Assembly: GCA_027063225.1 (NCBI GenBank)
Contig: JAMOSG010000039.1
Coordinates: forward strand, 1 to 64,000
Source of the DNA: Helicobacteraceae bacterium
GTDB lineage: Bacteria > Campylobacterota > Campylobacteria > Campylobacterales > Sulfurimonadaceae
DNA length: 64,000 nt
Direction: 5' to 3'
The notes beneath the pieces are model-generated. The model saw only the letters and a list, made by a program, of their open reading frames with translations. It did no database searches and was not told where the DNA came from. The translations under genes and the position numbers were made by a program. Numbering within the stretch: position 1 is the first letter of the stretch; each line of letters opens with the position of its first letter. Below are positions 46,910-56,429 of the stretch, piece by piece.

Positions 46910-46915
46910 ATTATA
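46910..46915 (-). promoter_or_regulatory. Putative -10 box for DUF2062 gene
   Basis: TATAAT on the minus strand, 23 nt upstream of the start. Confidence 0.4.
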
Positions 46916-46977
46916 GCAATATTTTTAAGGAAATGCTAGAAACGAGTTTTTATTTTGTGAACTTGAGTTTGTTGTGA

Positions 46978-46983
46978 TATAAT
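46978..46983 (+). promoter_or_regulatory. Putative extended -10 box for the DUF262 gene
   Basis: TG-A-TATAAT, about 72 nt upstream of the ATG at 47056. Confidence 0.45.
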
Positions 46984-47055
46984 GTTTTTGGAATAAATAT
47001 TTAGGTTGGGTAGTTTTAGTTTAATGTTTAGAATAAAATGTAAGAAGAGATAAGT

Positions 47056-48852
47056 ATGATAGATAATGTAATAACAACAAATTTTAGAGAATTATTTAAG
47101 AATAGGATACAGTTTATTATTCCTTTTTTTCAAAGGGGTTATGCTTGGGATAAATCTCAATGGAAGCAATTATTTGAAGATATAGAAAATGAAATTATAA
47201 GTGAGATTGATAAGTATAGTAAATATTATGAATTTGAACATTTTTTTAGTTCAATTGTTGTGATGCCAAAAAATAATAGTACTTTAAATGGAATACAAAA
47301 GTTTGATATTATTGATGGGCAACAGAGGATCACTACAATATATTTATTATTAGCAGTTATTAAAAATATATTACAAGAACGAGGAAATGAATCAATAGAA
47401 GCTAAAAATTATGCAGTAGAATTAAATCAATATCTTGAAAATAATTTAAATTTTGGCGAAGAAGGTGATTATAAAAAATTAAAAGTTTTTAGTAGTAAAG
47501 GTGATAGACTTTCAACTTATAAAATTGTATTTAATACAGACCCTCAAGATAATTTAGTAAGACTTGATAATCAATTTATAAATCATATCAGCAAAGTTAC
47601 ATTATTTGAAAAATGGCTGTATGGTACAAGTAATACTAAACACAAATTAATTAAAAAGACAACAGAAGAATTAGTATTACTATCAAATATATTGCTAGAT
47701 TGTCTAAAAATTGTATGGATACCACTTGCACCAGATTCAAATAATGCACAAGCAATATTTGAAAGTTTAAATGCAAGAGGAACTCCTCTTAGTGCTTCAG
47801 AGTTATTGTGTAATTATATTTTTAGAGGATTTGAAAATCTTAGTAATGAAACAATAGAAGAACTTCATAATGATTATTGGTTATATATTGCTAATAAAGA
47901 AAATATTAAATTTGATAACTACTTAATGCACTTATTTTCAATAGGAGAATCTAAAAATATTGGTAAAGGTCATAAAATATATACTTTTTTTAAAAAACAT
48001 TATCCAATAATAAATGAAAAAAATAGTTTAAATCATTTACAAAGAATTAAAGATTATTTTATATATTATGATTTGATTATAAATCCTAGAAATATGCAAG
48101 GTGTTGATAGTAAAATTATAAATATACTAAAAGATATAAACACAACTTCTATGGATTCAGCTACTCCATTTTTAATGGAAATTTTAAAAGATTATATTGA
48201 TAGTAATATTAATCTCAATGAATTACTATTAGTGTTAAATGAAGTTTTAACTATGATAATTAGAGTAAAAATTGTTGGTCAATATACTGCTCAAATAAGT
48301 AATTTATTTCCAAATTTATATTCATATATAAAAAATAAAGAAAATAAAATTGAAATTTTACATCAACGATTTAGAGAATTTGACTATTTTATATCTGATG
48401 AAGATTTTGAAAATGCTTTTGTAAATAATAAGTTATATGCCAACAATAACCAAAATTTTACAAGAATGATTTTGATAAAAATTGATAAATTACAACATTC
48501 TTTTGGACAATATCCAGATTATTCAACATTAAATACAATTGAACATATTTGCCCACAAAATGGTAGAGATGAAACGGGTTGGACTAAATATTTAGAATAT
48601 GATGCTCAGAATGAAGAATTGTTGAAAGTAATTCACACGATGGGTAATCTTCTTTTATTAAGTCGACCAGCAAATTCACATGCAAGTAACAATCCATTTA
48701 AGGAAAAAGTTTTAACATATCATAAATTAACTTATCTAAATAAAGATATAATACAAAGATATGAAAATGGTATTACATGGAATATTGAAGCAATCAAAAA
48801 TCGTTCAAAAGATTTAGCAAAAATTGCTTTATCCGTATGGAAATGGACATAA
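47056..48852 (+). CDS. DUF262/DUF1524 (GmrSD-like) restriction-type protein
   Basis: 598 residues. The N-terminal DUF262 domain has IPFFQRGYAWDKSQW and the nucleotide-binding/hydrolysis motif DGQQRITT near residue 94; FESLNARGTPLS is also typical. The C-terminal DUF1524 region has HNH-nuclease features: EHICPQN (H-x2-P) and NLLLLSRPANSHASNNPF. Single-chain GmrSD relatives are type IV restriction enzymes that attack modified phage DNA. It is more AT-rich than its neighbours, lies alone between housekeeping genes, and is followed by a DUF4160/DUF2442 pair, which suggests horizontal gain. Phage defence is inferred. Confidence 0.85.
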   Translation: MIDNVITTNFRELFKNRIQFIIPFFQRGYAWDKSQWKQLFEDIENEIISEIDKYSKYYEFEHFFSSIVVMPKNNSTLNGIQKFDIIDGQQRITTIYLLLAVIKNILQERGNESIEAKNYAVELNQYLENNLNFGEEGDYKKLKVFSSKGDRLSTYKIVFNTDPQDNLVRLDNQFINHISKVTLFEKWLYGTSNTKHKLIKKTTEELVLLSNILLDCLKIVWIPLAPDSNNAQAIFESLNARGTPLSASELLCNYIFRGFENLSNETIEELHNDYWLYIANKENIKFDNYLMHLFSIGESKNIGKGHKIYTFFKKHYPIINEKNSLNHLQRIKDYFIYYDLIINPRNMQGVDSKIINILKDINTTSMDSATPFLMEILKDYIDSNINLNELLLVLNEVLTMIIRVKIVGQYTAQISNLFPNLYSYIKNKENKIEILHQRFREFDYFISDEDFENAFVNNKLYANNNQNFTRMILIKIDKLQHSFGQYPDYSTLNTIEHICPQNGRDETGWTKYLEYDAQNEELLKVIHTMGNLLLLSRPANSHASNNPFKEKVLTYHKLTYLNKDIIQRYENGITWNIEAIKNRSKDLAKIALSVWKWT

Positions 48853-48874
48853 ATTAAAAAAAGGAATAAACAAG

Positions 48875-49144
48875 ATGGCGATAATATCAATGTTTTACGG
48901 AATTATTATCTCTATGTATTATTTTGATAATAAACAACATAAAATTCCACATATTCATGTGAAATATCAGGGAGAAGAAGCAGTTTTTTCAATATCAGAT
49001 GGAGAGATTTTAGAAGGTAATATGAAATCAAGTAAGAAAAAGCTTGTAGAAGCTTGGATTTTAATCCATGAAGATGAGCTTATGGCAGACTGGGAATTAG
49101 CAATCAATGGTGAAGAGATATTTAAAATAGATCCATTAAAATAG
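48875..49144 (+). CDS. DUF4160 protein
   Basis: 89 residues from the ATG at 48875, after AAGGAAT. The DUF4160 signature is IPHIHVKYQGEEAVFSISDG with paired histidines. It is followed after 11 nt by a DUF2442 gene; the two families recur together and are sometimes listed as a putative toxin-antitoxin pair, without firm proof of activity. A reading from 48824 overlaps the upstream gene and is less likely. Confidence 0.8.
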   Translation: MAIISMFYGIIISMYYFDNKQHKIPHIHVKYQGEEAVFSISDGEILEGNMKSSKKKLVEAWILIHEDELMADWELAINGEEIFKIDPLK

Positions 49145-49155
49145 GAGGTAATTAT

Positions 49156-49410
49156 ATGTATCCAAGAGTTAAAGATGTCCAGCCAACTGATGATTATAAA
49201 TTAATTTTAACTTTTACAAATGGAGAAACCAAAATATTTGATGTAACACCATATCTTGATAAAGGATTTTTTAAACAACTAAAGGATAAAAGTTATTTTA
49301 AAAGTGTAAAACCTTTTATGGATAGTGTGCAGTGGCAAAATGGACAAGATTTTTGTCCTGACACGCTATATTTGGATAGTCAAAACCTAACAAATCAGAG
49401 AAGCTCATAA
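49156..49410 (+). CDS. DUF2442 protein
   Basis: 84 residues, close to the family norm. MYPRVKDVQPTDDYKLILTF and IFDVTPYLDKGFFKQL are the diagnostic segments. It is preceded by AGGAGG with good spacing and is coupled in position with the DUF4160 gene. The last ten or so residues (NLTNQRSS) diverge from what I recall of the family and may be a small 3' change. Confidence 0.8.
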   Translation: MYPRVKDVQPTDDYKLILTFTNGETKIFDVTPYLDKGFFKQLKDKSYFKSVKPFMDSVQWQNGQDFCPDTLYLDSQNLTNQRSS

Positions 49411-49561
49411 TCTTTAAGGTTAAATTATAGCTTACTTTTACTGTTAAAAGATATAGCATAAAAGCTTGGAATTGATAGATAATTAATTTTCATTAAAGAT
49501 TGTACTTTAAGAGATTTTGTGCCATAATCTTTACACTATAGACTTCAAAGGAAAATAAAGA

Positions 49562-50821
49562 ATGTCATTTCAAAAACTTGGTGTATTTCAACCACTTTTA
49601 GATGCTATAGAAGCATTAAACTACAAAGAACCAACACTTATTCAAACAAGAGCTATCCCTCTTGTTCTTGCAAAAAAAGATGTTTTTGCAACAGCACAAA
49701 CTGGAACGGGAAAAACAGCTGCTTTTGGTTTGCCACTTCTGCAGCGTTTAAAAAAGCATAATCCAAAAGGTGTTAGAGCTATCATTCTCTCTCCTACGCG
49801 TGAACTTACAATTCAAATTTATGAAGATTTAACGGCGTATGCAAAAAACTTAGATTTAAAAATAGAAGTAGTAGTAAGTGGAAAAGATATAGACAAACAA
49901 AGAAAAAGGGTGCGTCAAAGTGATGTTGTTATTGCAACTCCAGGAAGACTGCGTGAACTTACAACAAGTGGCTTAGTGCTAGATAATATTGAGATATTTG
50001 TTTTAGATGAAGCAGATAGAATGTTAGATATGGGATTTTCTAACGATATTAAGGCAATAGATAAACTCCTACCAAAACACCAAACACTTTTATTTGCTGC
50101 AACATTTAGTGACAAGGTGAGAAAACTCTCAAAACTAATTTTACGCAAACCCGCATTTATTGAAACTGCAAAAAGAAACACAACGGTAGATACAATTAAC
50201 CAAATAGCTTACGAAGTAGATGCCGATAAAAAAGCATCGCTTCTTGCATATCTTATAGGTTCACGCAACTTTGAACAAGTGCTTGTTTTTACACGTACAA
50301 AAGCAAGTGCAGATATTTTAGCACAAGAGCTACCAAAAGATGGATTAAAGTGTGGTGTTATTCATGGCGATAAAACAAAAGCAAGTCGTTTAAAAACATT
50401 ACAACAGTTTAAAGAGAAAAAAATAAAAGTACTTATTGCAACAGATATCGCTTCACGTGGATTAGATATAGAGAATCTTCCTTATGTTATAAACTATGAA
50501 CTTCCAGCAGTTGCAGAGGATTATGTACATAGAGTTGGAAGAACTGGTCGTGCTGGAAAACATGGGGAGGCTATATCACTTTTAGATGTTTATGAGAAGC
50601 ATGAAATCAAAACAATTGAACGTTACATTGGGCAAAAGATACCAAAAGAGGTTGTAGAGGGGTTTGAACCAGATCCAAATATACGTAGAAAAGATAAAGA
50701 GGAAGTGAAACTAAAATCTGAGCATAAAGTGGTTGTTCAAAAACCTAAAAAGAAAAAGCAGCCATTTTCAAAGTCACAAGCAAAAACAAATAAAAAAAGA
50801 AAAACAACCAAAAGGGGTTAA
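49562..50821 (+). CDS. rhlE: DEAD-box RNA helicase, RhlE-like
   Basis: ATP-dependent RNA helicase likely acting in ribosome assembly or RNA decay. 419 residues. All motifs are present: Q motif before TQTRAIP, Walker A AQTGTGKTAAFGLP, PTREL, TPGRL, DEAD in VLDEADRMLDMGF, SAT-equivalent AAT, and HRVGRTGRAGK. The C-terminal 55 residues are a basic lysine-rich tail. Its stop overlaps the stop of the convergent cold-shock gene. Confidence 0.94.
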   Translation: MSFQKLGVFQPLLDAIEALNYKEPTLIQTRAIPLVLAKKDVFATAQTGTGKTAAFGLPLLQRLKKHNPKGVRAIILSPTRELTIQIYEDLTAYAKNLDLKIEVVVSGKDIDKQRKRVRQSDVVIATPGRLRELTTSGLVLDNIEIFVLDEADRMLDMGFSNDIKAIDKLLPKHQTLLFAATFSDKVRKLSKLILRKPAFIETAKRNTTVDTINQIAYEVDADKKASLLAYLIGSRNFEQVLVFTRTKASADILAQELPKDGLKCGVIHGDKTKASRLKTLQQFKEKKIKVLIATDIASRGLDIENLPYVINYELPAVAEDYVHRVGRTGRAGKHGEAISLLDVYEKHEIKTIERYIGQKIPKEVVEGFEPDPNIRRKDKEEVKLKSEHKVVVQKPKKKKQPFSKSQAKTNKKRKTTKRG

Positions 50822-51033
50822 AGAGGTGTTACCTCACTAGCATAAAGACCTTTTGGTCCCTCTTTTACCTCAAAGCTTACACGCTGGTTTGGTTGAAGTT
50901 CTACACGTAAATCATCTATAAATACAACATTTTTAAAATGTACAAAAATATCCTCTTCGTTATTATCACGCCCTATAAAACCATACCCTTTAACAGGATT
51001 GTACCACTTTACAGTTCCTAATTCTTTTTGCAT
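50818..51033 (-). CDS. Cold-shock domain protein
   Basis: 71 residues with RNP1 KGYGFIGRD and RNP2 IFVHF, the single-stranded nucleic acid binding motifs of CspA-type proteins. It is slightly longer than CspA and lacks a tail. An adjacent TTG at 51036 is an alternative start. It converges with rhlE with a 4-nt overlap; functional partnership between cold-shock proteins and RNA helicases is common but here only positional. A -10 box lies at 51060-51065 (minus). Confidence 0.92.
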   Translation of the reverse strand: MQKELGTVKWYNPVKGYGFIGRDNNEEDIFVHFKNVVFIDDLRVELQPNQRVSFEVKEGPKGLYASEVTPL

Positions 51034-51059
51034 CAACTCTACTTTTTAATTTTTTTGCG

Positions 51060-51065
51060 ATTATA
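51060..51065 (-). promoter_or_regulatory. Putative -10 box for the cold-shock gene
   Basis: TATAAT on the minus strand, 27 nt upstream of the cold-shock start, 12 nt from the divergent -10 box of the pseudouridine synthase gene. Confidence 0.45.
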
Positions 51066-51077
51066 GCCAAATAATGT

Positions 51078-51083
51078 TACTAT
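51078..51083 (+). promoter_or_regulatory. Extended -10 box ending 6 nt before the ATG at 51090
   Basis: TG-T-TACTAT, 6 nt, then ATG; no ribosome site. Suggests a leaderless transcript. Confidence 0.45.
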
Positions 51084-51089
51084 TTTGTT

Positions 51090-51815
51090 ATGTTTAAAGA
51101 TTATCAATTAGAAATTTTATATCAAGATGAATATATAGTAGTTATAAATAAACCCTCAGGGATGTTGGTGCATAAATCTCCGATAGATAAAAATGAAATT
51201 TATTATGCTATGAAGATTTTACGTGACCAAATTGGGCAATGGGTTTATCCAATACATAGGTTAGATAAGCCAACCTCTGGAGTGCTTTTGTTTGCACTAG
51301 ATTCAAAAACAGCAAGAATTTTAAGTGAAGATTTTAAAGCACATAATATAGAAAAGAAGTATATTGCTATTGTAAGGGGTTATACAGAGCAAGAGGGGTT
51401 TATAGATTACCCATTAAGTGTAAAAAATGATAAAATAGCCGATAAAAATGCAAAAGAAAAAGAGGCTCAAGAGGCACAAACACACTACAAAACTTTAGCT
51501 CATGTGGAACTTGATTTTAGTGTTGGAAAGTATGCAAAAACTCGCTATAGTGTAGTGGAACTTACACCAAAAACAGGAAGAAAACACCAACTTCGTCGCC
51601 ATATGAAGCATATCTCTCACCATATTTTAGGAGATACAAAGTACGGTAGAGGAGAACACAATAAATTTATACGTAAAGAGTTTGGATGTCACAGACTTTT
51701 ACTCCATGCTAAAACACTTTGTTTTTACCATCCAAAAACAAAAGAGTATCTCACATTTCAAGCCAAAGAAGATGAAACATTTCAAAGTTTTTTGGAACTA
51801 TTTAATTTAAAATAG
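51090..51815 (+). CDS. RluA-family pseudouridine synthase (TruC-like)
   Basis: 241 residues. The catalytic block HRLDKPTSGVLLFAL holds the active-site Asp; VVINKPSGMLVHKS, KTGRKHQLRRHMKHISHHILGD and CHRLLLHA follow. No S4 domain is present, and the length fits TruC (tRNA uridine 65) better than RluC/D; the exact target cannot be fixed from sequence. A -10 box ends 6 nt before the ATG and no ribosome site is seen. Confidence 0.88.
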   Translation: MFKDYQLEILYQDEYIVVINKPSGMLVHKSPIDKNEIYYAMKILRDQIGQWVYPIHRLDKPTSGVLLFALDSKTARILSEDFKAHNIEKKYIAIVRGYTEQEGFIDYPLSVKNDKIADKNAKEKEAQEAQTHYKTLAHVELDFSVGKYAKTRYSVVELTPKTGRKHQLRRHMKHISHHILGDTKYGRGEHNKFIRKEFGCHRLLLHAKTLCFYHPKTKEYLTFQAKEDETFQSFLELFNLK

Positions 51816-51858
51816 GGTAAAATAGCACAATTAATAATCCATTCACTCAAGGAAATCT

Positions 51859-53286
51859 ATGTTTGAAGTAGTTATAGGGCTTGAGGTCCATGTACAGTTA
51901 AACACAAAAACAAAACTTTTTTGCTCGTGTCCAACGAGTTTTAATCATAAACAAAATGTAAACACTTGTCCAACTTGTTTAGCACTTCCAGGAGCTTTGC
52001 CTGTTTTTAACAAAGAGGTTTTACATAAGTCTATTATGTTTGGAACAGCGATTGATGCAACAATAAATGAAGTTTCCTATTTTGATAGAAAATCTTACTT
52101 TTATCCAGATTCTCCATCTGCATATCAAATTACACAACTTTATACTCCTGTTGTAGAGCATGGAAAATTAACAATAGATTTTGAAGATGGTTCAAATAAA
52201 ACTATTAGAATCAACCGTGCACATATTGAAGCAGATGCAGGAAAAAATATTCACGATGGAGATATCTCTAAAGTTGATTTAAACCGTGCAGGAACACCAC
52301 TTCTTGAGATTGTAAGTGAACCAGATATGCGTAGCGCAGATGAGGCTATTTTATACCTTAAAAAGCTTCACTCTATTATTCGTTATTTAGATATTGGTGA
52401 TGCAAATATGCAAGAGGGGAGTTTTAGAGTAGATGTTAATGTTTCTATTCGCCCTAAAGGTGATGAAAAACTTTATACTCGTGTAGAGATTAAAAATATT
52501 AACTCATTTAAGTTTATCCAAAAAGCGATAGAGGTTGAGGTAGCTCGCCAAATAGATGCTTGGGAAGATGGTATTTATGATGATGAGATTGTACAAGAAA
52601 CACGCCTTTTTGACCAAGTAAAACAAGAAACTAGAAGTATGCGTGGAAAAGAGGAAGCTGCAGATTACAGATACTTCCCAGAACCAGACCTACTTAAAGT
52701 TGTTGCTACAAAAGAGATGTTAGAGAAATATTCTCAAATTCCAGAGTTACCAGATGCTAAAAAAGAGCGTTTTATTAATGAATATAAAATGAATGAATAT
52801 AACGCTTCTGTAATTACATCAAGTGTTGAGATGGCAAACTTTTTTGAAACTATGATGAGTTTAGAGGGTGTTACACCAAAAACTGCAACTTCACTTTTAA
52901 CAGTTGAATTTTTAGGACGTCTAAAAGGGGAGCAAACACTTACAAACTCTTTAGTAGATGCACTCAAACTTGGAAAATTAGCACAAAGAGTAGATGATAA
53001 AACTATCTCAGGAAAAGCTGCTAAAGAGGTTTTAGATTACCTTATGGAAAATGAAGCAGATGTTGATGATGTTATTGAGAAACTAGGGCTTAAGCAAGTA
53101 ACAGACACAGGTGCAATTGAAGTGATGTGTGATGAAGTGATAAATGCAAACCCAGAAAAAGTTGAGCAATACCAAGGTGGAAAAGAGAAACTCTTTGGTT
53201 TCTTTGTAGGGCAGGTGATGAAAGCAAGCAAAGGAAGTGCAAATCCACAAGTTGTAAATGAAATTTTAAAAGCTAAACTAGGGTAG
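51859..53286 (+). CDS. gatB: Aspartyl/glutamyl-tRNA(Asn/Gln) amidotransferase subunit B
   Basis: Part of GatCAB, which converts misacylated Glu-tRNA-Gln and Asp-tRNA-Asn. 475 residues. Key segments are [45 protein letters not shown] and [12 protein letters not shown]-like [11 protein letters not shown]. The C-terminal YqeY-like domain is complete. AAGGAAA precedes the ATG. gatA and gatC are not in the window. Confidence 0.97.
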   Translation: MFEVVIGLEVHVQLNTKTKLFCSCPTSFNHKQNVNTCPTCLALPGALPVFNKEVLHKSIMFGTAIDATINEVSYFDRKSYFYPDSPSAYQITQLYTPVVEHGKLTIDFEDGSNKTIRINRAHIEADAGKNIHDGDISKVDLNRAGTPLLEIVSEPDMRSADEAILYLKKLHSIIRYLDIGDANMQEGSFRVDVNVSIRPKGDEKLYTRVEIKNINSFKFIQKAIEVEVARQIDAWEDGIYDDEIVQETRLFDQVKQETRSMRGKEEAADYRYFPEPDLLKVVATKEMLEKYSQIPELPDAKKERFINEYKMNEYNASVITSSVEMANFFETMMSLEGVTPKTATSLLTVEFLGRLKGEQTLTNSLVDALKLGKLAQRVDDKTISGKAAKEVLDYLMENEADVDDVIEKLGLKQVTDTGAIEVMCDEVINANPEKVEQYQGGKEKLFGFFVGQVMKASKGSANPQVVNEILKAKLG

Positions 53287-53289
53287 GGT

Positions 53290-54846
53290 ATGTTTAAAGA
53301 TTGGATAGTTGATGCGGCATATGCTTTACAAACATCCAATCGTTACCAAAAAACACGGAAGTTTTTTTACAATCTTTTAGAGAATAGTAGTTTTCAATAT
53401 AAACGTTATTTTGATATTACTATGGTTGTACTCATTATTGTGAGTGTAACTATTTTAATTCGTGAAGTAAAACATGATGTTCCATCTTATATAGTTGATT
53501 TAAATACATACTTCATCTCTTTTATTTTTTTTATTGAATACTTGTTACGTTTATGGATTAGTAGTAGTGTTTCAAAAACAATTATTGAGCATAAAGAAAA
53601 AGATACTTTATTAGAGAGAGATTTTAATTTATCGTTAGCATTTTGGCGTATTGTTCAAGATAAATTAAAATATATGACCTCTATCACAGCTATTATCGAT
53701 CTTCTTGCAATTTTACCATTTTTCCATCAACTAAGACTTTTACGTATTTTTATTTTATTTCGTGTTTTTAAACTTTTTCGTTATGCAAGAAGTGTACAAA
53801 CATTTGCTTCTGTTTTAATTAGTAAAAAATTTGAATTTTTTACACTTTTTATTTTCTCTTCTATTATTATTTTTGTATCTTCTGTTTTAATCTACATTAT
53901 GGAGGCTAATAACCCTAATTCTGCAGTTAATACTTTATATGAAGCTTTTTATTGGTCTATTGTAACAATCTCTACTGTAGGATATGGAGATATTACACCA
54001 ACAAGTACAGAGTCTCGTTTTGTAGCTATGTTGGTTATTACAGCGGGAATAGCAGTTCTTGCATTTACAACTTCTTTAGTGGTATCAGCATTTACAGAGA
54101 AGTTAGATGAGATTAAAGAGCTTAAAAGTATAGATGATTTAGCAAAAATTGAAGAGTTTTATATTATTTGTGGATATGAAAAAATAGCTCAAGAGGTATG
54201 TAAAAATTTAGTAAAGAACAATAAGCTTCTTATTTTAGATGAAGATCCTCTACGTATAGAACAAGCCCATAAAGATGGTTTTGAGGCACTTAATTATGAT
54301 CCAGGAAGTATTGAGAGTTATAAAAGATTACATATCGATATGAATAAGCAAGTAAAAGCAATTTTATGTTTACGTGAAAGTGATGTTGAGAATGTTTACA
54401 CAACATTGACGGTTCGTTCTTTTAATAAAAAAGTTTCTATATTATCCCTTTTAATAAATAATAATAATAGAAAAAAATTGGAATTCGCAGGAGTAAATGA
54501 GATTCTTTATTCAAAAGAGTTAGTAGGACTTGTAGCACGTGAATTTGTTGGAAAACCTGTTGCATTTGAAGCTATTCATGCACTTCGTTCAGAACTTAAC
54601 AATATTAATATAGATGAACTTTTAGTAACACAGAGAATAGCACAAAATTTTACTTTTGTAGAGGAGTTAGTACATAGAAAATATCGATTACTTCTGCTTG
54701 GAATTTATAAAAAATCTCATAAGCATTTCTTTTTTAATCCAATGGGTTCTATGGTTTTAGAAGAGGGTGATGTTTTATTGATTATTGGGAATGTTATGTT
54801 TATGAAAGAGTTTGAACAATATCTCAATAAAAAGCGAGTTAAATAG
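53290..54846 (+). CDS. Voltage-gated-type potassium channel with RCK (TrkA-N/C) domains
   Basis: 518 residues. The first 270 or so form a six-helix Kv-like channel: an S4-like segment with spaced arginines (LRLLRIFILFRVFKLFRYAR, about 148-167) and the selectivity filter TVGYGD near residue 230. The remainder is an RCK regulatory module with TrkA-N (FYIICGYEKIAQEV) and a TrkA-C end. It starts 3 nt after gatB and its stop abuts the next RCK gene. Gating ligand unknown. Confidence 0.9.
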   Translation: MFKDWIVDAAYALQTSNRYQKTRKFFYNLLENSSFQYKRYFDITMVVLIIVSVTILIREVKHDVPSYIVDLNTYFISFIFFIEYLLRLWISSSVSKTIIEHKEKDTLLERDFNLSLAFWRIVQDKLKYMTSITAIIDLLAILPFFHQLRLLRIFILFRVFKLFRYARSVQTFASVLISKKFEFFTLFIFSSIIIFVSSVLIYIMEANNPNSAVNTLYEAFYWSIVTISTVGYGDITPTSTESRFVAMLVITAGIAVLAFTTSLVVSAFTEKLDEIKELKSIDDLAKIEEFYIICGYEKIAQEVCKNLVKNNKLLILDEDPLRIEQAHKDGFEALNYDPGSIESYKRLHIDMNKQVKAILCLRESDVENVYTTLTVRSFNKKVSILSLLINNNNRKKLEFAGVNEILYSKELVGLVAREFVGKPVAFEAIHALRSELNNINIDELLVTQRIAQNFTFVEELVHRKYRLLLLGIYKKSHKHFFFNPMGSMVLEEGDVLLIIGNVMFMKEFEQYLNKKRVK

Positions 54847-55542
54847 ATGAAGCAAGTAGCACTTATTTTTGGATATAACGATTATGGATCACAAATAGCA
54901 AAAAATATTATACAAAAATATAAAGAGGTTATAATTTTTAAATTGGATGATGATGAACTTCGTAGTGATATGCAAGAGCATATTATTGAAAGTTTTGATT
55001 TAAGCGATGAGTGGAGTTCCATTGAAAAAAAGTATGATCTCAATGAGTGTGTAGCTTTTTGTGTTTTAGAGGATGATGCAGAAAATATTTTTTTAACAAT
55101 ATCTTTGCGTTCACAGTTTAAAGATTTAATGATAATAGCACTCTCAAGCGATAAAGAGAGTGCTAATAAGCTTTCTATGGCTGGTGCAAATAAAGTAATA
55201 CCTGTTGTGCAAACAACAGCTCAAATGATTTCAGATATACTAGATAAGCCAGTAGTTACGGAAGTTTTACACAGTTTATTATATGAACAAAGTAATTTAA
55301 AAGTAGCTGAAATTAAACTTGAAGATGCAAGTTATTTTAAAGGGGAGTTTCCAACACAAGTAAAATGGGAATTAGATTATAATATAATGCTTTTATCTGT
55401 TATACATACAAATGGAAATAATGAATTTTTATATTCTTCTAAAGAGCGTCATCATCCCTTAGAAGATGGAGATAGTTTAGTGGTTGTTGGATATGAAGCA
55501 GATATTGAGTTGTTTAAAAAACGTATAGGAGTGGTAAAATGA
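54847..55542 (+). CDS. TrkA-type (RCK) regulatory protein
   Basis: 231 residues: TrkA-N Rossmann domain (ALIFGYNDYGSQIAKNI) and a C-terminal TrkA-C-like domain. The nucleotide-binding glycine motif is altered (GYNDYGSQ). It starts immediately after the channel stop and probably assembles with the channel into a hetero-ring. It overlaps gpsA by 4 nt. Confidence 0.82.
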   Translation: MKQVALIFGYNDYGSQIAKNIIQKYKEVIIFKLDDDELRSDMQEHIIESFDLSDEWSSIEKKYDLNECVAFCVLEDDAENIFLTISLRSQFKDLMIIALSSDKESANKLSMAGANKVIPVVQTTAQMISDILDKPVVTEVLHSLLYEQSNLKVAEIKLEDASYFKGEFPTQVKWELDYNIMLLSVIHTNGNNEFLYSSKERHHPLEDGDSLVVVGYEADIELFKKRIGVVK

Positions 55543-56420
55543 AAATAGGAATTATTGGAGCAGGAGCATGGGGAAGTGCTTTAGCATTTGCATTTTCACA
55601 GAAAAATGATGTTGTTATCACTTCACGTAGAAAAAGAGATCTTCCAAATTTTGTACCATTACAAGAGGCTTTAGAGTGTGAGTATTTAGTTATTACTGTA
55701 CCTGCTCAAGAGGTTGCTGCTTGGTTGGAGAATAATTTTGTTTTTAAAAATCAAAAAATTTTAGTAGCTTCTAAAGGTATCGAAGCAAAAACAGGAAGAT
55801 TTTTAAATGAGATATATACACAATATATTCCAGAGGAAAACTTAGCATATCTCTCAGGGCCCTCTTTTGCAAAAGAGGTAAAACAAGCACTTCCAACTGC
55901 ACTTGTTGTAAGCTCTACCAATGAGACTCTAACTAAAGAGTTTGTATCTTTTTTACCAGATTTTATTAAAGGTTATACCTCAGATGATGTTGTAGGTGCA
56001 GAGATAGCAGGGGCATATAAAAATGTTATAGCTATTGCTGCTGGTGTAGCACAAGGATTAAATCTTGGACAAAATGCAAGTGCGGCACTTATTTCACGTG
56101 GACTTGTGGAGATGCACCGTTTTGCAAAAGCTTATGGGGCTAAAGATGAAACTTTTATTGGGCTTGGAGGGGCTGGAGATCTTTTTTTAACAGCTTCTTC
56201 AACAATGAGTCGTAATTTTCGTGTAGGGCTTGGTTTGGCAAAAGGGCAAACAAAAGAGGAGATTGTTCAAGAGTTAGGAGAGGTTGCAGAGGGAATAGGA
56301 ACTGCGTATGCACTTCATAGTATTGCTAAAGATTTACATAAACCAATTGCAACAGAGGTGTATAAACTTTTAGAGGGGAAAAATCCTCAAGAATCTTTAG
56401 TAGATTTATTAAAATCGTAA
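55539..56420 (+). CDS. gpsA: Glycerol-3-phosphate dehydrogenase [NAD(P)+]
   Basis: Makes sn-glycerol-3-phosphate for phospholipids. 293 residues, on the short side of the family. The NAD(P) motif GIIGAGAWGSALA, the SGPSFAKEV block and the catalytic-lysine region EIAGAYKNVIAIAAG are present, as is GLGGAGDLFLTASS. It overlaps the RCK gene by 4 nt. Confidence 0.96.
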   Translation: MKIGIIGAGAWGSALAFAFSQKNDVVITSRRKRDLPNFVPLQEALECEYLVITVPAQEVAAWLENNFVFKNQKILVASKGIEAKTGRFLNEIYTQYIPEENLAYLSGPSFAKEVKQALPTALVVSSTNETLTKEFVSFLPDFIKGYTSDDVVGAEIAGAYKNVIAIAAGVAQGLNLGQNASAALISRGLVEMHRFAKAYGAKDETFIGLGGAGDLFLTASSTMSRNFRVGLGLAKGQTKEEIVQELGEVAEGIGTAYALHSIAKDLHKPIATEVYKLLEGKNPQESLVDLLKS

Positions 56421-56429
56421 AGGTTTTTT

